Shown here: one piece after another, positions 41,256 to 49,562 of the stretch | Layout: every line of letters begins with the position of its first letter | Numbering within the stretch: the stretch's first letter is position 1 | Origin: Desulfocucumis sp964643075 | GTDB taxonomy: Bacteria > Bacillota > Desulfotomaculia > Desulfotomaculales > Desulfocucumaceae | Direction of reading: 5' to 3' | Assembly: GCA_964643075.1 (NCBI GenBank) | Contig: CAZXQO010000026.1 | Coordinates: 1 to 64,000 of the forward strand | Length of the DNA stretch: 64,000 nt | Program-made: the position numbers and the translations under genes | The notes under the pieces: model-generated | The model's database searches: none | What the model was told of the DNA's origin: nothing | The model's input: the letters and a program-made list of their open reading frames with translations, nothing else

Positions 41256-42152
41256 ATGGAGGAATATACCGGCGGGGCCATCAGGGTTTGCGGCCTGTAC
41301 GGCGACCCGGTGGCCCATTCCTTTTCCCCGGCCATGCACAATGCTGCTTTCAGGGAACTGGGTATCGACTGGATTTACCTGCCGTTCCATGTGCAGGGGG
41401 AAAAACTGGGCGCTGCCGTAGCGGCAATAAGGGCTCTGGGCATGGCGGGGGTAAATATCACGGTGCCTCATAAGCAGGCTGTGCCCGGGCATCTTGACCA
41501 CCTGTCGCCGGAAGCCGCCCTGATCGGTGCGGTGAATACCGTGGTGCATAAAGATGGCTTACTATGGGGGTATAACACCGATGGTACGGGGTTTATACGT
41601 TCCCTGGCCGAAGATATGGGATATAATGTTAACGGCAGGAAAGTTTTAATGCTGGGGGCCGGGGGGGCGGCCAGGGCGGTGGCTATTTCCCTGGCGCTGG
41701 CCGGGGCCACGGAAATCATCATCGCTAACCGTTCCGTGTCTAAGGCGACAGAACTGACTAAACTTATCAGGGACAAAACAAAGTGCTCTTCTTACCCCCT
41801 GGATTTCTATGAAACCGGCAATAACGATGCCGGTTTCATAGAAAGGTGGGAGGAAGCGGTTTCCAGAGCCGAACTGGTGGTACATACCACTACCATGGGT
41901 ATGCATCCCCGCCACAACAGCTGGCCGGATTTCCCCTACCATCTTCTCGGGTCGGGGCACCTGGCGGTGGATTTGGTTTATAACCCGGCCCGTACGGAAT
42001 TCCTGAAACGTTGCTCCGGCCAGGGCGCCGCTGTTTGCAGCGGCCTGGGCATGCTGTTGTATCAGGGGGTACAGGCACTGGAAATGTGGACCGGGCTGTC
42101 GGCCCCGGTGGAAGTTATGAGAAAGGTATTGACAGAGAGGTGTGTTCGATGA
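41256..42152 (+). CDS. aroE: Shikimate dehydrogenase
   Basis: A 298-residue NADPH-dependent enzyme reducing 3-dehydroshikimate to shikimate. Motifs: SFSPAMHNAAF near 19, NITVPHK near 68-74 with the catalytic Lys, YNTDGTGF near 107, and the dinucleotide site MLGAGGAARAV. GGAGG precedes ATG 41256. The coding sequence contains a perfect 17-bp inverted repeat at 41804-41844 between the cofactor-binding helices. The stop overlaps the aroC start (ATGA). Confidence 0.92.
   Translation: MEEYTGGAIRVCGLYGDPVAHSFSPAMHNAAFRELGIDWIYLPFHVQGEKLGAAVAAIRALGMAGVNITVPHKQAVPGHLDHLSPEAALIGAVNTVVHKDGLLWGYNTDGTGFIRSLAEDMGYNVNGRKVLMLGAGGAARAVAISLALAGATEIIIANRSVSKATELTKLIRDKTKCSSYPLDFYETGNNDAGFIERWEEAVSRAELVVHTTTMGMHPRHNSWPDFPYHLLGSGHLAVDLVYNPARTEFLKRCSGQGAAVCSGLGMLLYQGVQALEMWTGLSAPVEVMRKVLTERCVR
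41804..41844. repeat. Perfect 17-bp inverted repeat inside aroE
   Basis: TTTCTATGAAACCGGCA (41804-41820), seven-base loop, and its exact complement (41828-41844). It encodes F-Y-E-T-G-N-N-D-A-G-F-I-E in frame. Confidence 0.85.
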
Positions 42153-43309
42153 TTAGATTCCTTACCTCCGGGGAGTCCCACGGCCCGGCACTGACTACAA
42201 TTGTAGACGGTTTTCCTGCAGGGCTGCCGGTAACTGCCGCATATATCGATGAGCAGTTGAAAAGAAGGCAGGGTGGTTACGGCAGGGGCGGCAGGATGAA
42301 AATAGAAAGTGATCGGGTGGCTATCCTCTCGGGGATCAGGGGGGGATATACACTGGGTTCCCCCATTTCCCTGAGTATAGAAAACAGGGACTGGGCCAAC
42401 TGGCGGGAAATAATGGACCCTGGTCCCGGCGCGCTGTTGGCCGAAAGGGTGGTTACCAGGCCCAGGCCGGGACATGCGGATTTACCGGGCGCCATAAAAT
42501 ACGGTCATAGGGATATGCGCAATGTGCTGGAGCGCTCCAGTGCCCGGGAGACAGCCGCCCGGGTGGCGGCAGGGTCGCTGGCCAGGCGGCTGTTGGAAGA
42601 ACTGGGGGTACGGGTTGTAGGTCTGGTTACAGCTATCGGGCAGGTACAGGCGAGCCCCGGGGAATTGCCGCCGGAGCAACTGGCGGGAATGGCAGCGGTG
42701 TCAGAATTATATTGCCCGGATTCCATCGCGGAAAAAGAGATGATTAAAGCCATTGACAAGGCCAAAGAGGACGGAGACTCTCTGGGCGGGGTGTTTGAAA
42801 TAAGGGTATACGGACTGCCTCCCGGCGTAGGTGGCTTTACCCAGTGGGACCGAAGACTGGACGGCAGGCTGGCGGGGGCTTTGATGGGTATCCAGGCCAT
42901 CAAGGGGGTAGAAGTTGGTCTGGGATTTAAAGCTGCAGCCATGCCGGGCTCCCGGGTTCATGACGATATTTTCTACAGTAGGGAAAGGGGCTATTATAGG
43001 AAAGACAATGGGGCGGGGGGAATAGAGGGCGGCATGACCAATGGAGAGACTGTTGTGGTCAGGGCGGCCATGAAACCTATTCCTACCCTTTACAAGCCTA
43101 AACAGAGTGTAGATATAGAAACCAAAGAGGTGTTCGTGGCCTCTGTGGAAAGGTCGGATGTTTGCGCGGTTCCTGCCGCCTGCGTGGTTGGTGAAGCGGC
43201 GGTGGCCTGGGAAATCGCCGGGGCTTGTTTGGAAAAATTCGGCGGGGATACCCTGGCCGAGATAAAGGAAAGATGGTCCCTTTACCTGGCTAAGGTCAGG
43301 CAGTTTTAA
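42149..43309 (+). CDS. aroC: Chorismate synthase
   Basis: A 386-residue FMN-dependent enzyme making chorismate from EPSP. It shows the family signatures FLTSGESHGPAL at the N-terminus, RPRPGHADLPGAIKYGHRDMRNVLERSSARETA near 108-140, and GGMTNGE late. ATG 42149 overlaps the aroE stop. Together with aroE, aroK and aroB it forms a tight shikimate operon; aroA and the DAHP synthase gene are not in the window. Confidence 0.95.
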   Translation: MIRFLTSGESHGPALTTIVDGFPAGLPVTAAYIDEQLKRRQGGYGRGGRMKIESDRVAILSGIRGGYTLGSPISLSIENRDWANWREIMDPGPGALLAERVVTRPRPGHADLPGAIKYGHRDMRNVLERSSARETAARVAAGSLARRLLEELGVRVVGLVTAIGQVQASPGELPPEQLAGMAAVSELYCPDSIAEKEMIKAIDKAKEDGDSLGGVFEIRVYGLPPGVGGFTQWDRRLDGRLAGALMGIQAIKGVEVGLGFKAAAMPGSRVHDDIFYSRERGYYRKDNGAGGIEGGMTNGETVVVRAAMKPIPTLYKPKQSVDIETKEVFVASVERSDVCAVPAACVVGEAAVAWEIAGACLEKFGGDTLAEIKERWSLYLAKVRQF

Positions 43310-43322
43310 GGCGGTGGTCCGA

Positions 43323-43847
43323 ATGAAAAATATAGTATTAATAGGCTTTATGGCCACAGGCAAAACCACAGTGGGACGACGGCTGGCCGCCCGGCTGGGC
43401 CTTGATTTTGTCGATACCGATGCCGAAATTGAAAAGATAACGGGTAAAACGGTTCAGGAAATTTTCTCCTGTTACGGTGTGGTGCGCTTTCGCTCCGAGG
43501 AATCCCTGGCTATTAAAAAGCTCGCCGGGGAGAAGGGCAGGGTTATAGCCACCGGGGGCGGCGTGGTGCTGGATCCTGAAAACATCACCGAGCTAAGACG
43601 AAATGGTGTGTTGATCAGGCTCGTGGCGGCGCCGGAGGTTATTGTCAGGAGGGTAGAAAGGAGACGCGACCGTCCTCTTCTAAACCAGAGCGATGTCAGG
43701 GGAACGGTAGAAAAATTAATGCGGGAGCGGGAAGATTTCTATCGCAGGGCAGCAGATCATACTGTGGATACCAGCTCTTTGAATAAAGAAGAGGCGGTAG
43801 AGCAGATAATTTTCTACCTGAGGGAAAGGAAGTTGTTTAATGGCTGA
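43323..43847 (+). CDS. aroK: Shikimate kinase
   Basis: A 174-residue P-loop kinase phosphorylating shikimate. Walker A GFMATGKTT near 8-16, DTDAEIE near 31-37, RSEE near 57 and the substrate-binding ATGGGVV near 76-82 are present. ATG 43323 is chosen; GTG 43314 upstream overlaps its weak ribosome site. It overlaps aroB by eight bases. Confidence 0.92.
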   Translation: MKNIVLIGFMATGKTTVGRRLAARLGLDFVDTDAEIEKITGKTVQEIFSCYGVVRFRSEESLAIKKLAGEKGRVIATGGGVVLDPENITELRRNGVLIRLVAAPEVIVRRVERRRDRPLLNQSDVRGTVEKLMREREDFYRRAADHTVDTSSLNKEEAVEQIIFYLRERKLFNG

Positions 43848-44919
43848 GGTTAAGGTGGAACTGAAAGAAAGAAGCTATAAAATATATATACGGCCTGGAT
43901 TTTTGAATAACCTGTCTGGTTTCATGGATAGTTTCAACTTCAGCCGCCGCCTGTTGCTGGTTACTAACCCAACAGTTTTAGGATTGTACGGTGAAAAGGT
44001 GATCAAAAGCCTGGAGGCAGGTGGGTTCGAGGTAGTGGTGGGGAACGTGCCGGATGGGGAGGAGTACAAAGCGCTGTCCACGGCGGAAAAGCTCTACGAT
44101 TTAGCGTTTTCCCGGGAACTGGACAGGCGCTCGCCGGTAATTGCCCTGGGCGGCGGTGTTATTGGAGATCTTGCCGGCTTCGTGGCGTCCACCTATCTCA
44201 GGGGGGTACCTTTTATCCAGGTTCCCACCACTTTACTGGCTCAGGTGGACAGCAGCGTGGGCGGCAAAGTGGCGGTAAACCATCCGGCCGGCAAAAACAT
44301 TATCGGGGCTTTCTATCAGCCGGTGGCGGTGTTTACCGATCCGGAAACTTTGCTAACCCTGGACCCAGGGGAGGTCCGCGCCGGCCTGGCGGAAGTAATT
44401 AAATGCGGCGTGATCGCTGATGCCGGATTTTTTAACTGGCTGGAGGATAATCTTGAGAGGGTTCTGGGGGTAGAAGCAGCGGCCATCGAATATTTGGTTG
44501 AAAAGTCCTGCCGTATAAAAGCGGAAGTAGTACAGGCCGACGAGACCGAGCAGGGGCAGCGGGCAATTTTGAATTTCGGCCACACGGTGGGACATGCCAT
44601 AGAGGCACTTACGGAATACAAAGCATACCGCCATGGGGAAGCGGTGGCCATCGGTATGGTCATGGCCGCCAGGCTGGCGGTAGACCTTGGTATGCTGAAA
44701 AACAGTGAAGTCGCAAGGATTGAAAAGTTGCTGTCCAGGGCCGGACTGCCGGTAACGCTTCCTGTGAATCTGGACAGAAAAAGAATTATTGCCTTAATGC
44801 GCAGGGATAAAAAGGTGATTTCCGGTTCACTGACCTTTGTTCTCCCTACTGCCGTGGGCAGTGTAGAGATTATTAAAGACGTTAAGGAAAAGGATATAGC
44901 AAGAGCCATTAATCTATGA
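43840..44919 (+). CDS. aroB: 3-Dehydroquinate synthase
   Basis: A 359-residue NAD- and zinc-dependent enzyme that cyclises DAHP to 3-dehydroquinate. GGGVIGDLAGFVASTYLRGV near 104-123, QVPTTLLAQVDSSVGGK near 127-143, and metal ligands in EVIKCG, NFGHTVGHAIE and RHGEAVAIGM are all present. It is the last shikimate gene of the operon; 16 bases separate it from the type IV pilus-type ATPase gene. Confidence 0.95.
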   Translation: MAEVKVELKERSYKIYIRPGFLNNLSGFMDSFNFSRRLLLVTNPTVLGLYGEKVIKSLEAGGFEVVVGNVPDGEEYKALSTAEKLYDLAFSRELDRRSPVIALGGGVIGDLAGFVASTYLRGVPFIQVPTTLLAQVDSSVGGKVAVNHPAGKNIIGAFYQPVAVFTDPETLLTLDPGEVRAGLAEVIKCGVIADAGFFNWLEDNLERVLGVEAAAIEYLVEKSCRIKAEVVQADETEQGQRAILNFGHTVGHAIEALTEYKAYRHGEAVAIGMVMAARLAVDLGMLKNSEVARIEKLLSRAGLPVTLPVNLDRKRIIALMRRDKKVISGSLTFVLPTAVGSVEIIKDVKEKDIARAINL

Positions 44920-44935
44920 TTTTGGGTGAGGCCTC

Positions 44936-46117
44936 ATGGCAGCTGATTATTTTAATTTTACTCCCGGGGATTCCGGGATGGGGGAACTATTCCATAAAAT
45001 AGTGCGCCGGGCGCTGGAGAAAGGCGCTACGGACGTTCACCTGGAGCCCGCAGCTCGTGGCATGGCAGTGCGCTTCAGGGTGGACGGGCTTTTACTGGCA
45101 GCTGGGAAATTAACTGCGGAAGTAGCCCTGCCTTTGGTATCGGCAATTAAAATACTGTCCGGCATGGACATAGCCCAGAGCAGGCTGCCCCAGGATGGAA
45201 GGGCCACGGTTAGTAATCTTAATCGCGAAATAGATATTAGAGTTTCCACCCAGCCCACCATAGAGGGTGAGCGGATGGTACTGCGCCTGCTGGACAGGCA
45301 CGGCCCCCTGCTGGATTTGAGCAGCCTGGGGTTTTCTGGCAACAATATGCAGAAAATTTTAAAGATGATGAATGGTAACGGCCTTTTATTAATTACAGGA
45401 CCTACCGGTAGTGGCAAAACTACCACCATGTATGCCATGCTGAATAATTTGAAAAACGGATATAGGAATATTATGACCGTGGAAGACCCTGTGGAATATG
45501 TGCTGGAGGGAATTAGTCAAACCCAGATTAACGTCAGGGCGGGCCTGGATTTTGCCGTTGGCCTGAGGGCTGTGCTCAGGCAGGATCCGGATATTATTAT
45601 GGTTGGTGAAATCAGGGACAGGGAAACGGCAGACCTGGCTGTCCGGGCGGCCGGAACGGGCCACCTGGTTTTAAGTACCCTGCACACCGGGGATGCCGCC
45701 GGGGCGCTCACCCGCCTGCTGGAGATGGGCATTGAGCCCTACCGGGTGGCGTCTTCAGTATTAGGTGCGGTAGCCCAACGTCTTTGCAGGGTTACCTGTA
45801 ACTCTTGCGGCGGTGTAGTCGGAAAGCAATCAAATACTATACGTTCCCGTTACGACCGGGGAGATTGGGAATCTGCTGATCCGGGTATGTGCGGCAATTG
45901 TGGCGGGACCGGCTACCACGGGCAAACCGGGATTCAGGAAGTACTGGTGGTGGCTGACGATATAAGGGACTTGTTGGGGAAAAATTCTTCCTCCCGATTA
46001 ATTATGGACGCAGCTGTTAAGCAAGGTATGGCAACACTTTTTGAGGACGGTATGGAAAAAGCGGCTCGGGGTCTGATTTCCATAGAGGAAATAAAAAGAG
46101 TTACTGGTAAAGAATAA
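44936..46117 (+). CDS. PilB/GspE-type secretion ATPase, short form
   Basis: A 393-residue hexameric ATPase of type IV pilus/type II secretion systems. Walker A GPTGSGKTTT near 152-161, Asp box, Walker B IMVGEIRDRETADLA, His box HLVLSTLHT, and the tetracysteine zinc site CNSCGG...CGNCGG near 285-325 are present. The N-terminal MshEN/GspE-N domain found in longer homologues is missing, so the chain begins at the N2 domain (ATDVHLEP). No pilC, pilin or prepilin peptidase gene follows, so any partner must lie elsewhere. Its position after aroB is the only context. Confidence 0.85.
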   Translation: MAADYFNFTPGDSGMGELFHKIVRRALEKGATDVHLEPAARGMAVRFRVDGLLLAAGKLTAEVALPLVSAIKILSGMDIAQSRLPQDGRATVSNLNREIDIRVSTQPTIEGERMVLRLLDRHGPLLDLSSLGFSGNNMQKILKMMNGNGLLLITGPTGSGKTTTMYAMLNNLKNGYRNIMTVEDPVEYVLEGISQTQINVRAGLDFAVGLRAVLRQDPDIIMVGEIRDRETADLAVRAAGTGHLVLSTLHTGDAAGALTRLLEMGIEPYRVASSVLGAVAQRLCRVTCNSCGGVVGKQSNTIRSRYDRGDWESADPGMCGNCGGTGYHGQTGIQEVLVVADDIRDLLGKNSSSRLIMDAAVKQGMATLFEDGMEKAARGLISIEEIKRVTGKE

Positions 46118-46465
46118 ATAAGCATACTGCCCTACAGATGCTTTTAAAAAAACGTAAATTTTTGTTAAAATTTAGTCTCTTCCACCTCAAATAATTTAGC
46201 CCAACTGGCAACGGAGCTTGAGAGTATTGCCGGAAAATTTAAGCTCCCGTAGGTCCTCCCCTGTGCCATCTCTGTTTTGGTTAAATTAAATAATATCACG
46301 GCAGGCGAAGCCTGGGAATAAGATATAGACATGTCCGGTATGAATATAACTGGAACATGTTATTTTTTTTACCCGGGTAAATAATAAATGTAAACATTTT
46401 GCCATGTTGGAGTGTGAAAGCGCATAGTTTTTATTATGTCATTATAGAAAGGGGTGCTGTAAAGG
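46118..46465. other. Intergenic region with terminator and a minus-strand gene fragment
   Basis: A terminator sits at 46329-46370. On the minus strand 46269-46165 an in-frame 34-codon stretch (QGRTYGSLNFPAILSSSVASWAKLFEVEETKF, split here as a C-terminal-looking tail) lacks a ribosome site and may be a gene fragment. The stem GGAGCTT/AAGCTCC lies within it. No complete gene seen. Confidence 0.35.
46329..46370 (+). terminator. Terminator after the aro/pilB-type operon
   Basis: ACATGT-CC-GGT pairs with AC-TGG-ACATGT across a loop (46329-46360), followed by TATTTTTTTT. Confidence 0.55.
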
Positions 46466-47209
46466 TTGCGTTTTTATATTGTTGACAGGCGTAAGGCCCG
46501 GAAAAGGGCTCTTTTGCTGGTTATTGCCGCCCTGCTTTTTGCCGGGGGAATGTACTCCCTGTACAACGGCCGGTCCCAGCCGGTTTTCATGGGGCAGCCG
46601 GTATACCACGGGGATAGCCGCTATAATGAAATAGCTCTTACATTCAATGTTTTCTGGGGGGAGGAGTATATACCGGAGCTGTTGGACATTCTAAAGGAAA
46701 ATAATGTTAAGGCAACATTTTTTATGGGCGGTACCTGGGTCGAGAAATTTCCAGATATAACCAAAAATATACAGCGTGGCGGCAATGAAATAGGCAGTCA
46801 CGGCTACTCGCACCCGCATCCCGACAGTCTTTCCAAATCAGCTAATTTAAAAGAAATACAAAAGGCCGAGGCACTGATTTATCAGGCTACCGGAACGAGA
46901 CCTAAATTGTTCGCGCCACCCTACGGCGAGAGGGGTCCCGCTGTTTTACAGGCAGCCGGGGAGGCTGGTTATACCACCATACTCTGGTCCGTTGACACCA
47001 TTGACTGGCAGCGCCCCGCACCGGAGACAATCGTTAGCCGGGTATTGAATAAAGCTGAAAACGGTACTATTGTCCTGATGCATCCTACCGGGCCCACGGT
47101 GCAAGCATTGCCCGTAATGATTAAAAGTTTGCGGGAAAAGGGCTACAATTTTGTGACGGTGTCCGGAATGTTGGAGCATCTGCACACAGAGGACACGGGT
47201 TCGCAATAA
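46466..47209 (+). CDS. ylxY: YlxY-like polysaccharide deacetylase-family protein
   Basis: A 247-residue protein with one N-terminal membrane helix (about 15-33) and an extracytoplasmic NodB-like domain (ATFFMGGTWVEKFPD, GSHGYSHPHPD, APPYGERG, ILWSVDTIDW). The first catalytic motif, normally TFDDG, reads TFNVFWG, as in Bacillus YlxY, so the metal-binding Asp is gone and deacetylase activity is doubtful. TTG 46466 follows AAAGGGGTG. In Bacillus ylxY lies directly ahead of mlpA, exactly as here, and is linked to sporulation. Confidence 0.8.
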   Translation: MRFYIVDRRKARKRALLLVIAALLFAGGMYSLYNGRSQPVFMGQPVYHGDSRYNEIALTFNVFWGEEYIPELLDILKENNVKATFFMGGTWVEKFPDITKNIQRGGNEIGSHGYSHPHPDSLSKSANLKEIQKAEALIYQATGTRPKLFAPPYGERGPAVLQAAGEAGYTTILWSVDTIDWQRPAPETIVSRVLNKAENGTIVLMHPTGPTVQALPVMIKSLREKGYNFVTVSGMLEHLHTEDTGSQ

Positions 47210-47295
47210 AAATATATCGAAAATAGAGGAAAAAAGTTTTTTTAAGAGAATTTTTTACGGTTAAAACGTTCTGCAGCTCGATGAGGAGGCTCTTG

Positions 47296-48561
47296 ATGAT
47301 TCGCAAAACAATTTTTAAAAACGGGGTATCCCTTTTGACGGAAGATGTTCCCCATGTCCGCTCTGTGGCGGTGGGGATTTGGGTAAACGTTGGCTCCAGG
47401 TATGAGGATACATCGGTAAGCGGCATATCCCACTTTATAGAACACCTGATGTTCAAGGGGACGGAAAATCGTACAGCCAAACAAATTGCCGAGGCCCTGG
47501 ATGCGGTAGGTGGACAGCTGAATGCCTTTACCACTAAGGAATATACTTGCTATTACGCCAAGGTGTTGGATGAGCATTTCGATCTGGCCCTGGACGTGCT
47601 CACCGATATGCTTTTTCATTCCCGTTTTGCGGCTCAGGACATTGACAGAGAGAAAAATGTCATCATAGAAGAAATTAAAATGTATGAGGATGCCCCGGAC
47701 GAACTGGTGCACGATATATTTGCCAGCACACTCTGGCAGGGGCATGCCCTGGGCAGACCCATTATCGGCAAGGCTGAAGTGATAGGGAAAATGACGCGGG
47801 ACGAAATCATGTCTTATTATGCCAAACATTACATACCATCAAATATGGTGGTTTCCGTAGCGGGAAATGTTGATCATCAAGCGGTGGAAGATAAAATAAA
47901 ACTTGTCTTCGATAATGTAAGAGGTACGGCAAATTCCAGGCCGCTGCTTGCTCCGGCTCCCAAAAGGGAGGTTACCTGCAAGAGCAAGGATACCGAGCAG
48001 GTGCATATCTGTGCCGGCGCACCGGGCCTGCCCTTAGACCACGAGAAAATATACGTATTCCAGTTGGTAAATACAATTTTAGGCGGGGGCTTAAGCTCCA
48101 GGCTATTTCAGGAAATAAGGGAACAAAGGGGCCTGGTTTATTCAGTATATTCTTACCACAGCTCATATCACGACGCGGGGCTGTTCTGCATTTATGCCGG
48201 ACTGTCAAAACAAAACGTGGAGCCGGCCATGGAATTGATTTTTAAAGAGGTGCGGGATATACAGAAAAACGGCGTGACTGGTCAGGAGCTTCGCCGGGCT
48301 AAGGATCAATTGAAAGGTAATTTACTTTTAAGCCTTGAAAGTGTAAACACCCGCATGAGCAGGCTGGGCAAGTCTCAATTGTATCTGGGGAAGGTGATTC
48401 CACCGGAGGAAATTGTAGCCAGAGTGGAAAGGGTAACAGACGAAGATATCATACTTCTTGCCAATGAAATGCTGCGGCCGGAGCTTTTCTCTTTGGCCAG
48501 CGTGGGTCCATGGGATGACTGCAAGCTCCTGGAGGCTGCAGCGGGCAGGATAATCCCATAA
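47296..48561 (+). CDS. mlpA: M16-family zinc peptidase (MlpA/YmxG)
   Basis: A 421-residue pitrilysin-type peptidase with the inverted zinc motif HFIEH near 49-53 and the distal Glu in NVIIEEIKMYEDAPDE near 120-135. A second, non-catalytic half carries the R/Y pair (GGGLSSRLFQEIREQRGLVYSV). GAGGAGG precedes ATG 47296. Gene order after ylxY and before ylmC matches Bacillus mlpA. It ends with a strong terminator. Confidence 0.9.
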   Translation: MIRKTIFKNGVSLLTEDVPHVRSVAVGIWVNVGSRYEDTSVSGISHFIEHLMFKGTENRTAKQIAEALDAVGGQLNAFTTKEYTCYYAKVLDEHFDLALDVLTDMLFHSRFAAQDIDREKNVIIEEIKMYEDAPDELVHDIFASTLWQGHALGRPIIGKAEVIGKMTRDEIMSYYAKHYIPSNMVVSVAGNVDHQAVEDKIKLVFDNVRGTANSRPLLAPAPKREVTCKSKDTEQVHICAGAPGLPLDHEKIYVFQLVNTILGGGLSSRLFQEIREQRGLVYSVYSYHSSYHDAGLFCIYAGLSKQNVEPAMELIFKEVRDIQKNGVTGQELRRAKDQLKGNLLLSLESVNTRMSRLGKSQLYLGKVIPPEEIVARVERVTDEDIILLANEMLRPELFSLASVGPWDDCKLLEAAAGRIIP

Positions 48562-48576
48562 ACATTGAATTACTCA

Positions 48577-48605
48577 GCCCGGCTTCGAGCCGGGATTTTT
48601 TTTTG
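48577..48605 (+). terminator. Terminator of mlpA
   Basis: CCCGGCT-TCG-AGCCGGG (48578-48594) followed by a run of nine T. Confidence 0.9.
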
Positions 48606-48675
48606 CGTTCATGTACCCCTTTATATGGTATAGAAGCCATCCCTGACCAATATAATTTTAGAGGGGGGTGGGACA

Positions 48676-49011
48676 ATGTTTGCGGGGACGTTAATTATTG
48701 TTATTGCGGTACTGGCTCTGATGCTCATATCCGTCAGAGAAAGGATTAGGATTAAGGAGATCCGGGAGAGGGCGTGGGATGGTTCCGAGACCAAATCATC
48801 CCCTCTATCCCAGGCCATCGCTAATCTGATTGGCACCGCAGGAGGGATTTACCTTTCCCTGGTTATGTTGTTTTCCTTTATGGAGGTACAGTTGCCCGGT
48901 AAAATAAACCTGCTTAAACTTGAGTTGGAGCCGCTGGCTGCGTTTTCCTTTACCCTGGCTATTGTGCAGCCATTTGTGATCAGGCTTTGGCAAATGAAAC
49001 ACAAATTTTGA
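48676..49011 (+). CDS. Small membrane protein, unrecognised
   Basis: A 111-residue protein with an N-terminal membrane helix (about 3-18), a charged stretch (RERIRIKEIRERAWDG), then two more hydrophobic segments (about 46-67 and 83-101). AGGGGGGTGG precedes ATG 48676. It lies between mlpA and ylmC, an interval empty in Bacillus. Function unknown; co-transcription with ylmC suggests a sporulation or envelope role. Confidence 0.65.
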   Translation: MFAGTLIIVIAVLALMLISVRERIRIKEIRERAWDGSETKSSPLSQAIANLIGTAGGIYLSLVMLFSFMEVQLPGKINLLKLELEPLAAFSFTLAIVQPFVIRLWQMKHKF

Positions 49012-49037
49012 CCACTAACAGTGTGAGGTGGTAGGAA

Positions 49038-49307
49038 TTGCGCATGGTAGAACTGGCGGGAAAAGAAATAATTAATATTTGTAATGGAGCAAGGTTGGGT
49101 GTAGTAGGAGAAAGCGATCTCGCCATAGATGAAGATTCCGGCCAGGTGCGCTCCATAATTATCCCCAGGCGGGGCAATCTCATTAATTTCTGGGTTGAGA
49201 AGCAGAATATGATTATTCCCTGGGACTCGGTAAAAAAAATAGGACATGAGGTTATCATAGTGGATCTTGATCAAACAAATTTGAATTTTCACCGCTACTC
49301 GCTATAA
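49038..49307 (+). CDS. ylmC: YlmC/YmxH family PRC-barrel sporulation protein
   Basis: An 89-residue PRC-barrel protein. TTG 49038, six bases after GAGGTGG, gives the family start RMVELAGKEIINICNGARLGVVGESDL, so it is preferred to ATG 49044. The rest (VRSIIIPRR, IPWDSVKKIGHEVIIVD) is characteristic. In Bacillus ymxH sits between mlpA and spoVFA. A terminator follows. Confidence 0.88.
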   Translation: MRMVELAGKEIINICNGARLGVVGESDLAIDEDSGQVRSIIIPRRGNLINFWVEKQNMIIPWDSVKKIGHEVIIVDLDQTNLNFHRYSL

Positions 49308-49320
49308 GCTAAATACTAAA

Positions 49321-49360
49321 GAAGCTCCCACAGGGTATGACCCTGAGGGAGCTTTCCCGT
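49321..49360 (+). terminator. Terminator after ylmC
   Basis: AGCTCCC pairs with GGGAGCT and, inside, CAGGGT with ACCCTG (49323-49353), then TTTCCCGTTTC. Confidence 0.7.
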
Positions 49361-49405
49361 TTCTGGTCGGTCATAACTAAAAAATGACACTATGCCCTTT
49401 TTCCC

Positions 49406-49434
49406 TTGACATATTAAAATCAATATATGAAAAT
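49406..49434 (+). promoter_or_regulatory. Candidate promoter upstream of dapB
   Basis: TTGACA (49406-49411), 17-base spacer, GAAAAT (49429-49434). The -35 is perfect, the -10 matches at 4 of 6 positions. Confidence 0.3.
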
Positions 49435-49562
49435 TAAAGTTGTATTTATTTTTTATGTTAATCAATAATACTGTACGGGTTATTAATCCGGAATAAAATT
49501 ATATCCCAAGTCCTGGAAGGAGGTAGAAACGGCGTTTCAAATACTTTTAGCGCCGATTGCTG

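Noticed and set aside
42062..42942. Long minus-strand frames across the aro genes
   Set aside because: They are antisense frames in GC-rich coding DNA. They have no ribosome sites or family resemblance, and the plus strand genes are certain.
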